Shown in pieces: positions 1 through 12,588 of a stretch of 64,000 nucleotides of DNA (positions within the stretch are counted from its first letter, which is position 1; each line of letters starts with the position of its first letter). The translations under genes and the position numbers were made by a program. The notes below the pieces were generated by a model. That model ran no database searches. It was not told where the DNA came from and worked only from the letters and a program-made list of their open reading frames with translations. This stretch comes from Arthrobacter globiformis NBRC 12137 (GTDB taxonomy: Bacteria; Actinomycetota; Actinomycetes; Actinomycetales; Micrococcaceae). The stretch is taken from NCBI RefSeq assembly GCF_000238915.1, contig NZ_BAEG01000039.1:62001-126000 (forward strand), given 5' to 3'.

Positions 1-1
1 G

Positions 2-247
2 GAAAACCAGATGGTCAACATCGCCATCCACGAAGGCACCCCGCTGTACATCGAGCTGCCGCCGAGCGTTGTCCTCGAAATCACCTACACCGAGCCGGGC
101 CTGCAGGGCGACCGCTCCTCCGCCGGCACCAAGCCCGCCACCCTGGAGACGGGCTACGAGATCCAGGTGCCGCTGTTCGTTGAGAACAACACCAAGGTCA
201 AGGTCGACACCCGCGACGGCAGCTACCTGGGCCGGGTCAACGACTAG
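2..247 (+). CDS. efp: Elongation factor P, C-terminal part (cut by window edge)
   Basis: EF-P enters the ribosome between the P and E sites and relieves stalling at consecutive prolines. The frame is open from base 2, and the visible 81 residues are the end of domain II plus the OB-fold domain III of the family. Recognisable pieces are [25 protein letters not shown] and the family C-terminus [12 protein letters not shown]. The 5' part, including the modified loop residue, lies outside the window. The stop codon shares its last base with the GTG of nusB, so the two are translationally coupled; efp followed by nusB is the usual actinobacterial order. Confidence 0.96.
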   Translation, partial: ENQMVNIAIHEGTPLYIELPPSVVLEITYTEPGLQGDRSSAGTKPATLETGYEIQVPLFVENNTKVKVDTRDGSYLGRVND

Positions 248-657
248 TGAGCGCCCGCGGTAAAGCCCGCAACAGGGCTCTTGAGGTCCTCTTCGAAGCC
301 GAGCAGCGCTCTGTCTCGGCTTTCGACGTGCTGCGTGCGCGCCGCGAGAGGACCGACCAGATCGTCAATCCGTACACCCTCGAGATCGTCGAAGGCGTGG
401 TGTCGATGCAGGCCACCATCGACGAATTCCTGGAGACCTACTCACAGGGCTGGACCCTGGAGCGCATGCCGTCCGTGGACCGCATCATCCTGCGGATCGG
501 CACCTGGGAGCTGCTCTACAACGACGACGTTCCCGACGGCGTCGCCGTCAGCGAAGCCGTCGCTTTGGCCAAGACGCTCTCCACCGACGAGTCGCCGTCG
601 TTCATCAACGGCCTCCTGGGGCGCCTTCAGCAGCTGAAGCCTTCCCTGCTCGCCTGA
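247..657 (+). CDS. nusB: Transcription antitermination factor NusB
   Basis: A 136-residue all-helical RNA-binding protein that works with NusE/S10 in processive antitermination, chiefly of rRNA operons. Family features are the N-terminal basic KARNRALEVLFEAEQR segment (about residues 6-20), the central LERMPSVDRIILRIGTWELLY block, and the VAVSEAVALAKTLSTDESPSFINGLLGRL end. Length is typical. The GTG start overlaps the efp stop by one base. A perfect hairpin follows directly, so efp-nusB transcription is likely to end there. Confidence 0.97.
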   Translation: MSARGKARNRALEVLFEAEQRSVSAFDVLRARRERTDQIVNPYTLEIVEGVVSMQATIDEFLETYSQGWTLERMPSVDRIILRIGTWELLYNDDVPDGVAVSEAVALAKTLSTDESPSFINGLLGRLQQLKPSLLA

Positions 658-668
658 GTTGAGCCGTA

Positions 669-712
669 CGCAGAAAGCCCCTGCCGGGTTACCCCGGCAG
701 GGGCTTTCTGCG
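669..712. terminator. Bidirectional terminator between nusB and the PrsW-type gene
   Basis: A perfect 20-bp inverted repeat (669-688 and 693-712) with a TTAC loop. It contains AAAGCCCCTGCC on one arm and GGCAGGGGCTTT on the other, so either strand gives a GC stem bounded by an A/U run. It lies between the convergent ends of nusB (+) and the protease gene (-). Confidence 0.9.
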
Positions 713-727
713 CAAACGGCCTCCAAC

Positions 728-2014
728 CTACTGCTGAACGGCGGCCCGCAGCGCGGTCAGGTGGCGCAGCTGCTGCACCTCGTCCTGCTGGTGCAGCGGC
801 ACATCCCTGCCGCTGAGGATCCGCTGCCGGGTGAAGGCCAGGCGCGTCGCCGCCTTGACGAACTCCTTCATCTCGTGGCCCCGGTTGTACGCCCCCGCCC
901 AGCGCACGGCCTGCCGGCGGCCTCCGGGGGTGGACAGCAGCTCCACCTCGGCGGGCGCGAACCACCCGGCTGCGGCGTACTCCTGGAGACGCTGCCGGGT
1001 GAGGCGCGTTTCCGCGACCCGCAGCACCACGATGCACACCACGGCGAGCAGGAAGATGGGAACTTGCACCAGCACGTACTGGGCCAGGAAGTCCTGTCCC
1101 ATGCTGTTCCACCTGTTGTGCAGGACCATGGCCGGAACCAGGCCCACGAAGAACGCGAGCACCGAGACGCCCGAGTGCCAGCGCCGCGCCGCCAGGCCCA
1201 TGACCAGGCCCGTGGTTCCGGTGAAGATGGCGTGCGCGAACGGCGACATCACCCCGCGCAGGAAGAAGATCTGCACAAGGTCGCTGCCGGGCGTGCCGGA
1301 CTCGGCGATGGCCCGGCCGAAGTAGAGAATGTTCTCCGTGAACGCGAAGCCGCCGGCAATGGTGAAGGCAAACACCACGCCATCGACGGGGCCGTCAAAG
1401 TTGCGCCGGGCGAACAGGAGAAGCAGCAGCAGGCCCAGGGACTTCGCGAACTCCTCCACCACCGGTGCCTGCACGGTGGTCATGAAATCGCGGAAGGCCG
1501 CCTCATCAGTGGCCGGGGCCGCGAGGGCGAAGACCGGCTGGATGAGCAGCGTCACGGCAATGGATACGGCGGCGCCCCAGGTGAAGGCAAACAGCAGCAG
1601 GCGCTTCGGCTCGGGTTCCCACCGGTCAATGACGGCCACGGTGGACAGCACCGCCGCCAGCGGGATCAGTGAGGCAACAAACCCGATGACGAAACCGGTG
1701 ACGCCGGTACTCGCCAGGAGGAACGGCACCACAAGGAACAGGCTGACGAACGCGAGTATCCCGCCGCCCACGACGAGGCCCAGGGTCCCTGCCCCCGGGC
1801 GGGCGGCCACGGTGGACGCTGCCTCCGGGATGACCTGGTGCACGGCGCCGCCGCTGTGCCCGGGCGCCGGCCGGTAGTTCTGCGGCTGGACGTGGCCCAT
1901 CCAGCTGGGATTCGCTGGCTGGTCCGGGACCTGGCGCCCGGGACCGCCGGAGCGGTTCCAGGCTGAGCTGTTCCGGCCCGGGCCGGAGGACGGCTGCTGC
2001 GGGTTGATCGACAT
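728..2014 (-). CDS. PrsW-family intramembrane metalloprotease
   Basis: A 428-residue polytopic membrane protein. About 95 N-terminal residues are Pro/Gly/Gln-rich and soluble, followed by roughly eight hydrophobic helices. The PrsW signatures are present in order: VEEFAKS (EExxK), GFAFTENILYF (FxxxE) and AHAIFTG (the His motif). Relatives cleave membrane proteins such as anti-sigma factors; the substrate here is unknown. The open frame extends upstream to 2689 opposite pyrR, but composition fits only from the ATG at 2014. That start has no Shine-Dalgarno; a TAGGCT -10-like box lies 7 bases upstream (2022-2027), suggesting a leaderless transcript. An inverted repeat ACATAG/CTATGT (2011-2030) surrounds the start. 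Confidence 0.9.
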   Translation of the reverse strand: MSINPQQPSSGPGRNSSAWNRSGGPGRQVPDQPANPSWMGHVQPQNYRPAPGHSGGAVHQVIPEAASTVAARPGAGTLGLVVGGGILAFVSLFLVVPFLLASTGVTGFVIGFVASLIPLAAVLSTVAVIDRWEPEPKRLLLFAFTWGAAVSIAVTLLIQPVFALAAPATDEAAFRDFMTTVQAPVVEEFAKSLGLLLLLLFARRNFDGPVDGVVFAFTIAGGFAFTENILYFGRAIAESGTPGSDLVQIFFLRGVMSPFAHAIFTGTTGLVMGLAARRWHSGVSVLAFFVGLVPAMVLHNRWNSMGQDFLAQYVLVQVPIFLLAVVCIVVLRVAETRLTRQRLQEYAAAGWFAPAEVELLSTPGGRRQAVRWAGAYNRGHEMKEFVKAATRLAFTRQRILSGRDVPLHQQDEVQQLRHLTALRAAVQQ

Positions 2015-2182
2015 AGATACGAGCCTATGTGCCGCGGGGGAGGCAACAAAGCACAGGGCCTGGCGGCGCCGGGGGAGCGCAACAAACCGCTGGGCCCCAT
2101 GGTGTGACGGACGACGCCTTCTGGCGGGGCCGGGGGCAGGCGGCCGTGTGGTAATTTTGGAAGGCAAATGTTCCTTTTTTAA

Positions 2183-2204
2183 TTCCGTCCCGTGAGGCGG
2201 GGAA
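2183..2204 (+). promoter_or_regulatory. Putative PyrR-binding RNA stem-loop in the pyr leader
   Basis: The leader carries TCCCGTGAGGC (2188-2198), which fits the PyrR-loop core UCCNGNGAGGY at every position. It is flanked by TTCC (2183-2186) and GGAA (2201-2204), which can form the lower stem. The 3' side of this stem runs into the purine-rich Shine-Dalgarno (about 2201-2210) of pyrR. Binding of UMP-loaded PyrR would therefore hide the ribosome-binding site, as described for Mycobacterium smegmatis. A TAATTT box at 2152-2157 could be the -10 element of the operon. Loop match is seen; mechanism is inferred. Confidence 0.75.
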
Positions 2205-2218
2205 AGGGGAGACGAGCG

Positions 2219-2803
2219 ATGACTCCTGTCACGCAGGCACCGGTTCCGGCCAGGGTTGTTCTCAACCAGGCGGACATTGACCGTGCCCTCACTCGTATCG
2301 CCCATGAAATCCTCGAGGCCAACAAGGGCTCCCAGGACCTGGTGCTGCTGGGCATTCCCCGCCGCGGCTACCCGCTTGCCGTCCGGCTCGCCCAAAAAAT
2401 CGCCGCCGCCGATCCCGCCGTGGACGCCAGCGCCATCGTCGGCCAGCTGGACGTCACCATGTTCCGGGACGATCTCTCCTCCCAGCCCACCAGGCCACCG
2501 CACCACACGCAGCTGCCGCTGACGGGCATCGACAACAAGGTCGTTGTGCTGATCGACGACGTCCTCTACTCCGGCCGGACCATCCGCGCCGCCCTGGACG
2601 CGCTGGTGGACCTCGGCCGGCCGCGCATTGTCCGCCTGGCTGTCCTGATTGACCGTGGCCACCGCGAACTTCCCATCCGCGCCGACCACGTGGGCAAGAA
2701 CCTTCCCACCTCCTCCGCCGAAAAGGTCCGGGTCCGGCTCGAGGAGACCGATGCCGTCGACGGCCAGGCAGTAAACGAAGTGGTAATCGAGGGCGGCGCA
2801 TGA
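2219..2803 (+). CDS. pyrR: Bifunctional pyr regulator / uracil phosphoribosyltransferase PyrR
   Basis: A 194-residue phosphoribosyltransferase-fold protein that senses UMP and binds pyr mRNA. Visible motifs are [12 protein letters not shown], the PRPP-binding loop [19 protein letters not shown] (around residues 106-124), and [29 protein letters not shown]. The ATG at 2219 has a purine-rich ribosome site (AAAGGGGAG); an in-frame GTG at 2192 lies inside the predicted PyrR loop and is unlikely. It is the first gene of the operon, and its stop overlaps the pyrB start (ATGA). Confidence 0.97.
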   Translation: MTPVTQAPVPARVVLNQADIDRALTRIAHEILEANKGSQDLVLLGIPRRGYPLAVRLAQKIAAADPAVDASAIVGQLDVTMFRDDLSSQPTRPPHHTQLPLTGIDNKVVVLIDDVLYSGRTIRAALDALVDLGRPRIVRLAVLIDRGHRELPIRADHVGKNLPTSSAEKVRVRLEETDAVDGQAVNEVVIEGGA

Positions 2804-3795
2804 AGCACCTGCTCTCCACCGAAGACCTCAGCCTGGCCAACGCCGTCCGCATCCTCGACACCGCCGAAGAGATGTCGACCGTGGGGGAGCGCGAGGTTAA
2901 AAAGCTTCCCGCCCTGCGCGGTCGGACCGTGGTGAACCTCTTCTTCGAGGACTCCACCAGGACCCGCATTTCCTTCGAAGCCGCAGCCAAGCGGCTCTCG
3001 GCGGACGTCATCAACTTCGCCGCCAAGGGATCGTCGGTCTCCAAGGGCGAGTCCCTCAAGGACACCGCCCAGACGCTGTCCGCCATGGGGGCCGACGCCG
3101 TCGTCATCCGCCACTGGGCCTCCGGTGCCCCGCACCGGCTGGCGGCCACCGACTGGATCGACGCCGCCGTCATCAACGCCGGCGACGGCACCCACGAACA
3201 CCCCACCCAGGCACTGCTGGACGCTTTCACCATGCGGCGGCACTGGACCAGGCTCTCCGGCCTGCCCTCCACGGGGGCGGACCTGCGCGGCATGCGCGTC
3301 GCCATCGCCGGCGATGTCCTGCACTCCCGCGTGGCGCGGTCCAACGTCTGGCTGCTGCGCACGCTCGGCGCCGATGTCACCCTGGTGGCGCCGCCCACAC
3401 TGCTGCCCATCGGCGTCGAACAGTGGCCCTGCAGCATCAGCTACGACATGGACGAGACGCTGGAAAAGGGCGTCGACGCGGTCATGATGCTCCGCGTCCA
3501 GGGCGAGCGGATGAACGCCTCGTTCTTCCCGTCCACCCGGGAGTACTCCCGCCGTTGGGGCTTCGACGACAACAGGCTCCGCGCGCTGGACAGGCTGGGC
3601 CTGAAGGACACCATCATCATGCACCCCGGACCCATGAACCGGGGCCTGGAAATTTCCGCGGCCGCCGCCGATTCGCCCCGTTCCACCGTGCTCGCACAGG
3701 TCAAGAACGGCGTGTCGATCCGCATGGCCGCCCTGTACCTGCTGCTCTCCGGGGATACCCGTGAACCAGCCACCACCCTGAAGGAGAGCAACTGA
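2800..3795 (+). CDS. pyrB: Aspartate carbamoyltransferase catalytic subunit
   Basis: A 331-residue enzyme joining carbamoyl phosphate and aspartate to give N-carbamoyl-aspartate. The carbamoyl-phosphate loop FFEDSTRTR is at residues 48-56. Later come [10 protein letters not shown], the aspartate-side block [11 protein letters not shown], and [14 protein letters not shown]. No regulatory pyrI gene is next to it, as usual in Gram-positive bacteria. It overlaps pyrR by four bases, and its stop shares one base with the pyrC start. Confidence 0.98.
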   Translation: MKHLLSTEDLSLANAVRILDTAEEMSTVGEREVKKLPALRGRTVVNLFFEDSTRTRISFEAAAKRLSADVINFAAKGSSVSKGESLKDTAQTLSAMGADAVVIRHWASGAPHRLAATDWIDAAVINAGDGTHEHPTQALLDAFTMRRHWTRLSGLPSTGADLRGMRVAIAGDVLHSRVARSNVWLLRTLGADVTLVAPPTLLPIGVEQWPCSISYDMDETLEKGVDAVMMLRVQGERMNASFFPSTREYSRRWGFDDNRLRALDRLGLKDTIIMHPGPMNRGLEISAAAADSPRSTVLAQVKNGVSIRMAALYLLLSGDTREPATTLKESN

Positions 3796-5156
3796 TGGCT
3801 GACGAAACCACTTACCTTATCCGGGGCGCCGCGATCGTTGGCGGCGACCGCGAGGACCTGCTCATCCGCGACGGCGTGATCACGGCCCGGGGCTCCGATC
3901 TGTCGACGACAGACGCAGCGGACGGCGCCACGGTGATCGACGCCGACGGCCTCGTCGCCCTGCCGGGCATGGTGGACGTCCACACCCACCTCCGTGAACC
4001 GGGCCGCGAAGACGCCGAAACTGTGGAAACCGGCACGCGCGCCGCAGCGCTCGGCGGCTTCACCGCCGTGCACGCCATGGCCAACAGCACCCCGGTGGCT
4101 GACACCGCCGGTGTGGTGGAACAGGTCTACAGCCTGGGCCGGTCCGCCGGCTGGGTGGACGTCCGCCCGGTGGGCGCCGTCACCGTGGGGCTGGCCGGCG
4201 AACAGCTTGCCGAGCTCGGCGCGATGGCCGATTCCCGCGCCCAGGTCCGCATGTTCTCCGACGACGGCATCTGCGTCCACGATCCGGTCCTGATGCGCCG
4301 CGCCCTCGAGTACGTCAAGGCGTTCGACGGCGTCGTGGCCCAGCACGCGCAGGAACCGCGCCTCACCGCCGGTGCCCAGATGAACGAAGGCGAAGTGTCC
4401 GCTGTCCTCGGCCTGACCGGCTGGCCGGCAGTGGCCGAGGAAAGCATCATCGCCCGCGACGTCCTGCTGGCCCAGCACGTGGGCTCCCGGCTCCACGTCT
4501 GCCACGTCTCCACCGCGGGGTCGGTGGAGATCATCCGCTGGGCCAAGGGCCGCGGCATCAACGTCACCGCCGAAGTGACGCCGCACCACCTGCTGCTCAC
4601 CGATGACCTGGTCCGCAGCTACGACCCCGTCTACAAGGTCAACCCGCCGCTGCGCACCAACGACGACGTCCAGGCCCTGCGCGCCGCCCTCGCGGACGGC
4701 ACCATCGACGTCGTCGGCACCGACCACGCCCCGCACCCGAGCGAGCACAAGGAATGCGAGTGGGCGCAGGCGGCCATGGGCATGACGGGGCTGGAAACCG
4801 CCCTGTCCGTGGTCCAGCACGCCATGATCGAGACCGGCCTCATGACCTGGGCCGACTTTGCCAGGGTCACCTCCACCGCACCGGCCGGCATCGGACGGCT
4901 TACGGACCAGGGCCGGCCGCTCGAAAAGGGTGAACCCGCCAACATCGTCCTCGTGGATCCGGCCGCGCGCTGGACCGTGGATCCCTCCGCGATGGCAACC
5001 ATGGGACGCAACTCGCCGTTCCGCGGCATGGAACTCCCCGGCAAGGTGGTGGCCACGTTCTTCAGGGGCCACCCCACGGTCCTGGACGGCAAGCTCAACA
5101 CGCCCTACCGCTACCCCACCGAAGCGCCGCTTGCCGGCGCCGCAGGTGCGAACTGA
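3795..5156 (+). CDS. pyrC: Dihydroorotase
   Basis: A 453-residue zinc amidohydrolase that cyclises carbamoyl-aspartate to dihydroorotate. The metal motif [11 protein letters not shown] has His63 and His65. Further metal or catalytic segments are [24 protein letters not shown] and [12 protein letters not shown], followed by [15 protein letters not shown]. This is the type I long form typical of Gram-positive and actinobacterial pyr operons. Its TGA overlaps the next gene's ATG. Confidence 0.98.
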   Translation: MADETTYLIRGAAIVGGDREDLLIRDGVITARGSDLSTTDAADGATVIDADGLVALPGMVDVHTHLREPGREDAETVETGTRAAALGGFTAVHAMANSTPVADTAGVVEQVYSLGRSAGWVDVRPVGAVTVGLAGEQLAELGAMADSRAQVRMFSDDGICVHDPVLMRRALEYVKAFDGVVAQHAQEPRLTAGAQMNEGEVSAVLGLTGWPAVAEESIIARDVLLAQHVGSRLHVCHVSTAGSVEIIRWAKGRGINVTAEVTPHHLLLTDDLVRSYDPVYKVNPPLRTNDDVQALRAALADGTIDVVGTDHAPHPSEHKECEWAQAAMGMTGLETALSVVQHAMIETGLMTWADFARVTSTAPAGIGRLTDQGRPLEKGEPANIVLVDPAARWTVDPSAMATMGRNSPFRGMELPGKVVATFFRGHPTVLDGKLNTPYRYPTEAPLAGAAGAN

Positions 5157-5677
5157 TGGAAAAGGAACTCCTCGCCGGGCTGATCACGGCGGTGCTTGTC
5201 GCCGTCGCCCTTGGCCTGATGTGGCTGGGCTGGCGCAACCGGCTCCGGCGGCAAACCGGGATCGAGGCGCTGCCCGCGGTTCCTGCCGGGCTGGGCGAAC
5301 CGCTGCTCTCGGCGGAGGGCCAGTATGTGGCTTCCACCACCGCGGGTGACTGGCTGGACAGGATCGCCGTGCACGGACTCGGCATCCGCACCAACGCGCA
5401 GCTTTCCATCCATCCGGAGGGCGTGCTTCTGGACCGCTCCGGCGCCGGTCCGCTGTTCATCCCTGCGGCCACTTTGGCCGGCGTCCGGCAGGACAGCGGC
5501 ATGGCCGGTAAATTCGTGGAAAAGGACGGGCTGCTGATCGTCAGCTGGATGCTCGGAACCCACGCCCTGGACACCGGCTTCCGCACCCGCCGCGCCGCGG
5601 ACAAGCCGGCCATCCTTCAACAACTTCAGGAAATGATCTCCCCAGGCCCTCAGGCAGGTGCCCATAGTGGAAAGTAA
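5156..5677 (+). CDS. Single-pass membrane protein embedded in the pyr operon
   Basis: A 173-residue protein with one N-terminal transmembrane helix (about residues 6-25, [22 protein letters not shown]). A basic stretch follows, then a soluble domain of alternating strands that looks like a PH-like fold. It resembles the export/membrane protein located between pyrC and carA in mycobacteria (Rv1382 in M. tuberculosis). No catalytic motif is visible and the function is unknown. The gene overlaps pyrC by one base, and the carA start lies four bases beyond its stop, so it is co-transcribed with pyrimidine genes. Confidence 0.85.
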   Translation: MEKELLAGLITAVLVAVALGLMWLGWRNRLRRQTGIEALPAVPAGLGEPLLSAEGQYVASTTAGDWLDRIAVHGLGIRTNAQLSIHPEGVLLDRSGAGPLFIPAATLAGVRQDSGMAGKFVEKDGLLIVSWMLGTHALDTGFRTRRAADKPAILQQLQEMISPGPQAGAHSGK

Positions 5678-5681
5678 TAAA

Positions 5682-6985
5682 GTGACGGACAACAACACAA
5701 CAAGCTCCGCCCCCGCCGTCCTGGTGCTCGAAGACGGCCGCATCTTCCGCGGCCGCAGCTACGGCGCGCAGGGCACCGCCCTGGGTGAAGCGGTCTTCGC
5801 CACCGGCATGACCGGGTACCAGGAGACCATTACGGACCCGTCCTACGCACGCCAGCTGGTGGTGCAGACGGCACCGCACATCGGCAACACCGGGGTGAAC
5901 AGCGAGGACGCCGAATCCCGCCGCATCTGGGTGGCCGGCTACATCGTCCGTGACGCTGCCCGCCGTCCGTCCAACTGGCGCTCGGAGCGCAGCCTCGACT
6001 CCGAACTCGTCGAGCAGGGCATCGTCGGCATCCAGGGCGTGGACACCCGGGCCATCACCCGCCACCTGCGCGAGCACAAGACCATGCGCGCCGGCATCTT
6101 CTCGGGCGAGGCAGCCAAGGCCACCGACAAGGAACTCGTCGAGGCCGTGCTCGCCAGTGAGCCGATGGAGGGCGCCCGGCTTGCCGAGGAAGTCAGCATC
6201 GATGAAGCCTACGTAGTGGAGCCCAAGGACCACGGCTGGGACGGCGACGCGCGCTTGAGCATCGCGGCGATCGACCTCGGCATCAAGGCCATGACGCCGG
6301 TGCGCTTCGCCGAGCGCGGCGTCCGCGTGCACGTGCTGCCCGCCACGGCCACCATCGACGACGTCAAGGCCGTCAGCCCGGACGGCTTCTTCATGTCCAA
6401 CGGCCCCGGAGACCCCGCCACCGCCGACAACCAGGTCAAGCTGCTCCGTACCGTCCTGGACGAGAAGCTCCCGTACTTCGGCATCTGCTTCGGCAACCAG
6501 ATCCTGGGCCGCGCCCTCGGCTTCGGCACCTACAAGCTGCGCTACGGCCACCGTGGCATCAACCAGCCCGTCATGGACCGCCGCACGGGCAAGGTGGAGA
6601 TCACCTCGCAGAACCACGGCTTCGCCGTCGACGCCCCGCTGGACGGCCCCACCAACGCGCCGGAAGAGCGCTACGGGCGGGTCGAGGTCAGCCACGTCAG
6701 TCTGAACGACGAGGTCGTGGAGGGCCTGGCCTGCCTGGACATCCCGGCCTTCTCTGTCCAGTACCACCCCGAAGCCGCTGCCGGCCCGCACGACGCCGCT
6801 TACCTCTTCGACCGTTTCATCGAGCTGATGGAAGACACTAAGTCAAACACCGACGGCCGCAGCGCCAACCTGTCCAAGGAACCCGTGGACGCCCAGCACC
6901 CCGCAGAGGCGCAGCAAAACGGTGCCCATCAAAACCAGGCCGCCGAGCCGAACACGACTGACAACAAGACTGAGGACAAGAAGTA

Positions 6986-6986
<1 letters not shown>
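5682..6986 (+). CDS. carA: Carbamoyl-phosphate synthase small subunit
   Basis: The 434-residue glutamine amidotransferase subunit, which passes ammonia to CarB. The catalytic cysteine is in [10 protein letters not shown] (Cys269 from this start), and the His/Glu pair is in [12 protein letters not shown] (His362, Glu364). GTG 5682 is chosen because GGAAAG lies 8 bases upstream; an in-frame GTG at 5658 would overlap the previous gene. The protein continues for about 50 residues past the normal end near residue 383, with a polar tail rich in Asn, Gln, Glu, Ala and Lys. This tail is unusual for the family. The stop overlaps the carB start. Confidence 0.96.
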
Positions 6987-10322
<3,336 letters not shown>

Positions 10323-10330
<8 letters not shown>

Positions 10331-11210
10331 GTCGGGGAACACGTCCGCGGGCGAGAACATTGCCGCAGGCGCCGGCCGGGAGTCGTTCGGCTCCCGGCTG
10401 GGCCGGGCCATGGCGGACCGCGGTCCGCTGTGTGTCGGCATTGACCCGCACCCCGCCCTGCTCAAGAGCTGGGGACTGGACGACGACCCCGCCGGCCTCA
10501 GGCGCTTCTCGCTCACCGCCCTGGAGGCAGTGGCTTCGCTCGCTGCCGCGGTCAAGCCGCAGGTGGCGCTCTACGAACGCCACGGTTCGGCCGGCATGGC
10601 CGTGCTGGAAGAAGTTCTTGCCGTTGCACGGGACGAAGGGGTGCTGACCATCGCCGACGCCAAGCGCGGCGACATCGGGTCCACCATGGCCGCGTACGCC
10701 GACGCCTGGCTCCGTGACGGCTCTGCCCTCGCCGCGGATTCCGTGACCCTGAGCCCGTACCTGGGCTTCGAGTCCCTCCGGCCGGCCCTGGATCTGGCCG
10801 CCGAGCACGGCCGGGGCGTGTTCGTCCTGGCCCTGACCTCCAACCCTGAGGGCGCCTCTGTGCAGCACGTGGGCGGCAGCGATTCCGTGGCGCGCCGGAT
10901 TGTTGAGGCCGCAGCCGCGGAGAACGAACGCTACTCCGGGCCCCTGGGCTCGGTGGGCCTTGTGGTGGGAGCCACCGTGGGCACGGCCCTGGCCGACCTG
11001 CAGCTGGATCTGGGCGCCGTCCGCGGCCCGATCCTCGCGCCGGGCCTGGGTGCCCAGGGAGCCACACCGGCTGACCTGCGGAGGACGTTCGGCGCCGCCT
11101 ACCCCCAGGTCCTGGGAACCTCCAGCCGCGACATCCTCAAGGCCGGCCCCGGCGTCCCGGAGCTGACCGAGGCGGCGCAGCGCACCCTCGCCGGACTCCG
11201 CTCCGAATAG
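10323..11210 (+). CDS. pyrF: Orotidine-5'-phosphate decarboxylase, mycobacterial type
   Basis: A 295-residue decarboxylase converting OMP to UMP, the last step of the pathway. The catalytic array is DAKRGDIGS (Asp112, Lys114, Asp117), with [11 protein letters not shown] near the N-terminus and [12 protein letters not shown]. It belongs to the longer type-2 (mycobacterial/myxococcal) family rather than the 230-residue form. It is the last gene of the pyr operon, starting inside the carB end. pyrE is not visible in the window. Confidence 0.97.
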
Positions 11211-11314
11211 TCCATTGATTTCTCCGGCCGGCAGGGAGTAGGTTCAGGACAAATCCGTGGCTGCTCCAACGCCGCCGGCCGCGGATCCGTTGGCTGACCC
11301 CAGGGGAAATGACC

Positions 11315-11632
11315 GTGAGCTTGCGACCCTTGTCACCGCAGGAACGTTCCGACGCACTCAGGAAGGCCGCGGCGGCAAGGGCTGCCAGGGCCTCGGCCAA
11401 GGAACGGCTCAAATCCGGAGAACTGACCGTGGCCCAGATCCTGGACTCCGGCGGCACCGAGGAAGCCATAGCGCGCATGCGCGTTTCGGAACTGCTCGAG
11501 GCACTGCCGGGGATCGGGAAGGTCCGGGCCGCGGCCATCATGGACAGCCTCGGCATCGCCGCGTCCCGCAGGGTCCGTGGGCTGGGCATTCACCAGCGCC
11601 GGGCGCTGGTAGATTTTATGAACGAGAAATAG
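11315..11632 (+). CDS. mihF: Integration host factor, mycobacterial type (mIHF)
   Basis: A 105-residue DNA-binding protein specific to Actinobacteria, unrelated to the HU-like IHF of enterobacteria. It has an N-terminal basic helix ([24 protein letters not shown]) and a C-terminal helix-hairpin-helix-like DNA-binding part ([23 protein letters not shown]). GTG 11315 is preferred because AGGGGAA ends 6 bases before it; the in-frame ATG at 11309 touches that ribosome site. It lies just upstream of gmk, as in mycobacteria. Confidence 0.95.
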   Translation: MSLRPLSPQERSDALRKAAAARAARASAKERLKSGELTVAQILDSGGTEEAIARMRVSELLEALPGIGKVRAAAIMDSLGIAASRRVRGLGIHQRRALVDFMNEK

Positions 11633-11675
11633 CTTTATCCGAACAGATTTATCTGCAGACCGCCCAAAGGAATAC

Positions 11676-12272
11676 GTGAGCAACAAACCCGGACTGACAG
11701 TCCTCGCTGGTCCTACGGCTGTTGGCAAAGGCACCGTGTCCACCTATATCCGCGACAACTACCCCGAAGTCTGGCTGTCCGTTTCGGCCACCACCCGGGC
11801 CCCGCGGCCCGGTGAGATCGATGGCGTGCACTACTACTTCAAGTCCAAGGAAGAGTTCGAGTCCCTCGTGGCCGCCGGCGAATTCCTGGAGTGGGCCGTG
11901 GTGCACGGGCAGAACACGTACGGAACCCTGAAGAGCACCGTCAACCAGGCGATCGCCGAGGGCCGTTCCGTGCTGCTGGAGATCGACCTGCAGGGGGCAC
12001 GCCAGGTGAAGCAGGCGGTTCCGGATGCCCAGTTCGTGTTCCTGGCACCGCCCAGCTGGGAAGAACTGGTCCGCCGGCTGGTGGGCCGCGGCACGGAATC
12101 CGCCGAGGAACAGCAGCGCCGGCTGGAAACCGGTAAAGTAGAGCTTGCTGCTGAACCGGAGTTCGACCACACCGTCATCAATGACGACGTCCGCCGGGCA
12201 GCGGACGAGCTTGTTTCACTCATGGGGCTGACCCCGCACCCGCGCCAGCCGCAGACGCCATCAGCCCGCTAG
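11676..12272 (+). CDS. gmk: Guanylate kinase
   Basis: A 198-residue kinase converting GMP to GDP. The P-loop GPTAVGKGT is at residues 12-20. GMP-binding residues lie in [17 protein letters not shown], with [15 protein letters not shown] and [13 protein letters not shown] also typical. The start is GTG. It sits in the conserved mihF-gmk-rpoZ-coaBC-metK-priA block and is probably co-transcribed with rpoZ, which begins 15 bases after its stop. Confidence 0.97.
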   Translation: MSNKPGLTVLAGPTAVGKGTVSTYIRDNYPEVWLSVSATTRAPRPGEIDGVHYYFKSKEEFESLVAAGEFLEWAVVHGQNTYGTLKSTVNQAIAEGRSVLLEIDLQGARQVKQAVPDAQFVFLAPPSWEELVRRLVGRGTESAEEQQRRLETGKVELAAEPEFDHTVINDDVRRAADELVSLMGLTPHPRQPQTPSAR

Positions 12273-12287
12273 AAATTTGGAGAATTC

Positions 12288-12548
12288 GTGTCCACGAACC
12301 TTGAAGGCATCATCAACCCGCCGATCGACTCGCTGCTCGAGGCAGCCGATTCCAAGTACGGCCTGGTGATCTTCGGTGCCAAGCGTGCACGCCAGATCAA
12401 CGCCTACTACGCACAGCTGCACGAGGGGCTCTTCGAGTACGTCGGCCCGCTGGTTGACACCAAGCTGAACGAGAAGTCGCTGTCCATCGCCCTGCGCGAG
12501 ATCAACGAAGGCAAGCTGGTTTCCACGCCGATCGAAGCTGCAGAGTAA
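12288..12548 (+). CDS. rpoZ: RNA polymerase omega subunit
   Basis: The 86-residue omega subunit, which binds the beta' C-terminus and aids polymerase assembly. The family core is [35 protein letters not shown], and the C-terminal KPLSIAL-like segment reads [15 protein letters not shown]. The GTG start has GGAGA 5 bases upstream. Its place right after gmk is conserved across bacteria. Confidence 0.97.
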   Translation: MSTNLEGIINPPIDSLLEAADSKYGLVIFGAKRARQINAYYAQLHEGLFEYVGPLVDTKLNEKSLSIALREINEGKLVSTPIEAAE

Positions 12549-12588
12549 CAACCGCAGAGTAAACAGACTGCCTGCTGACGGAGTTCAC

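Noticed and set aside
2015..2689. N-terminal 225-residue extension of the PrsW-type protein
   Set aside because: The extension lies wholly opposite pyrR and the pyr leader, has shadow-frame composition, and the family-like protein begins at the ATG at 2014.
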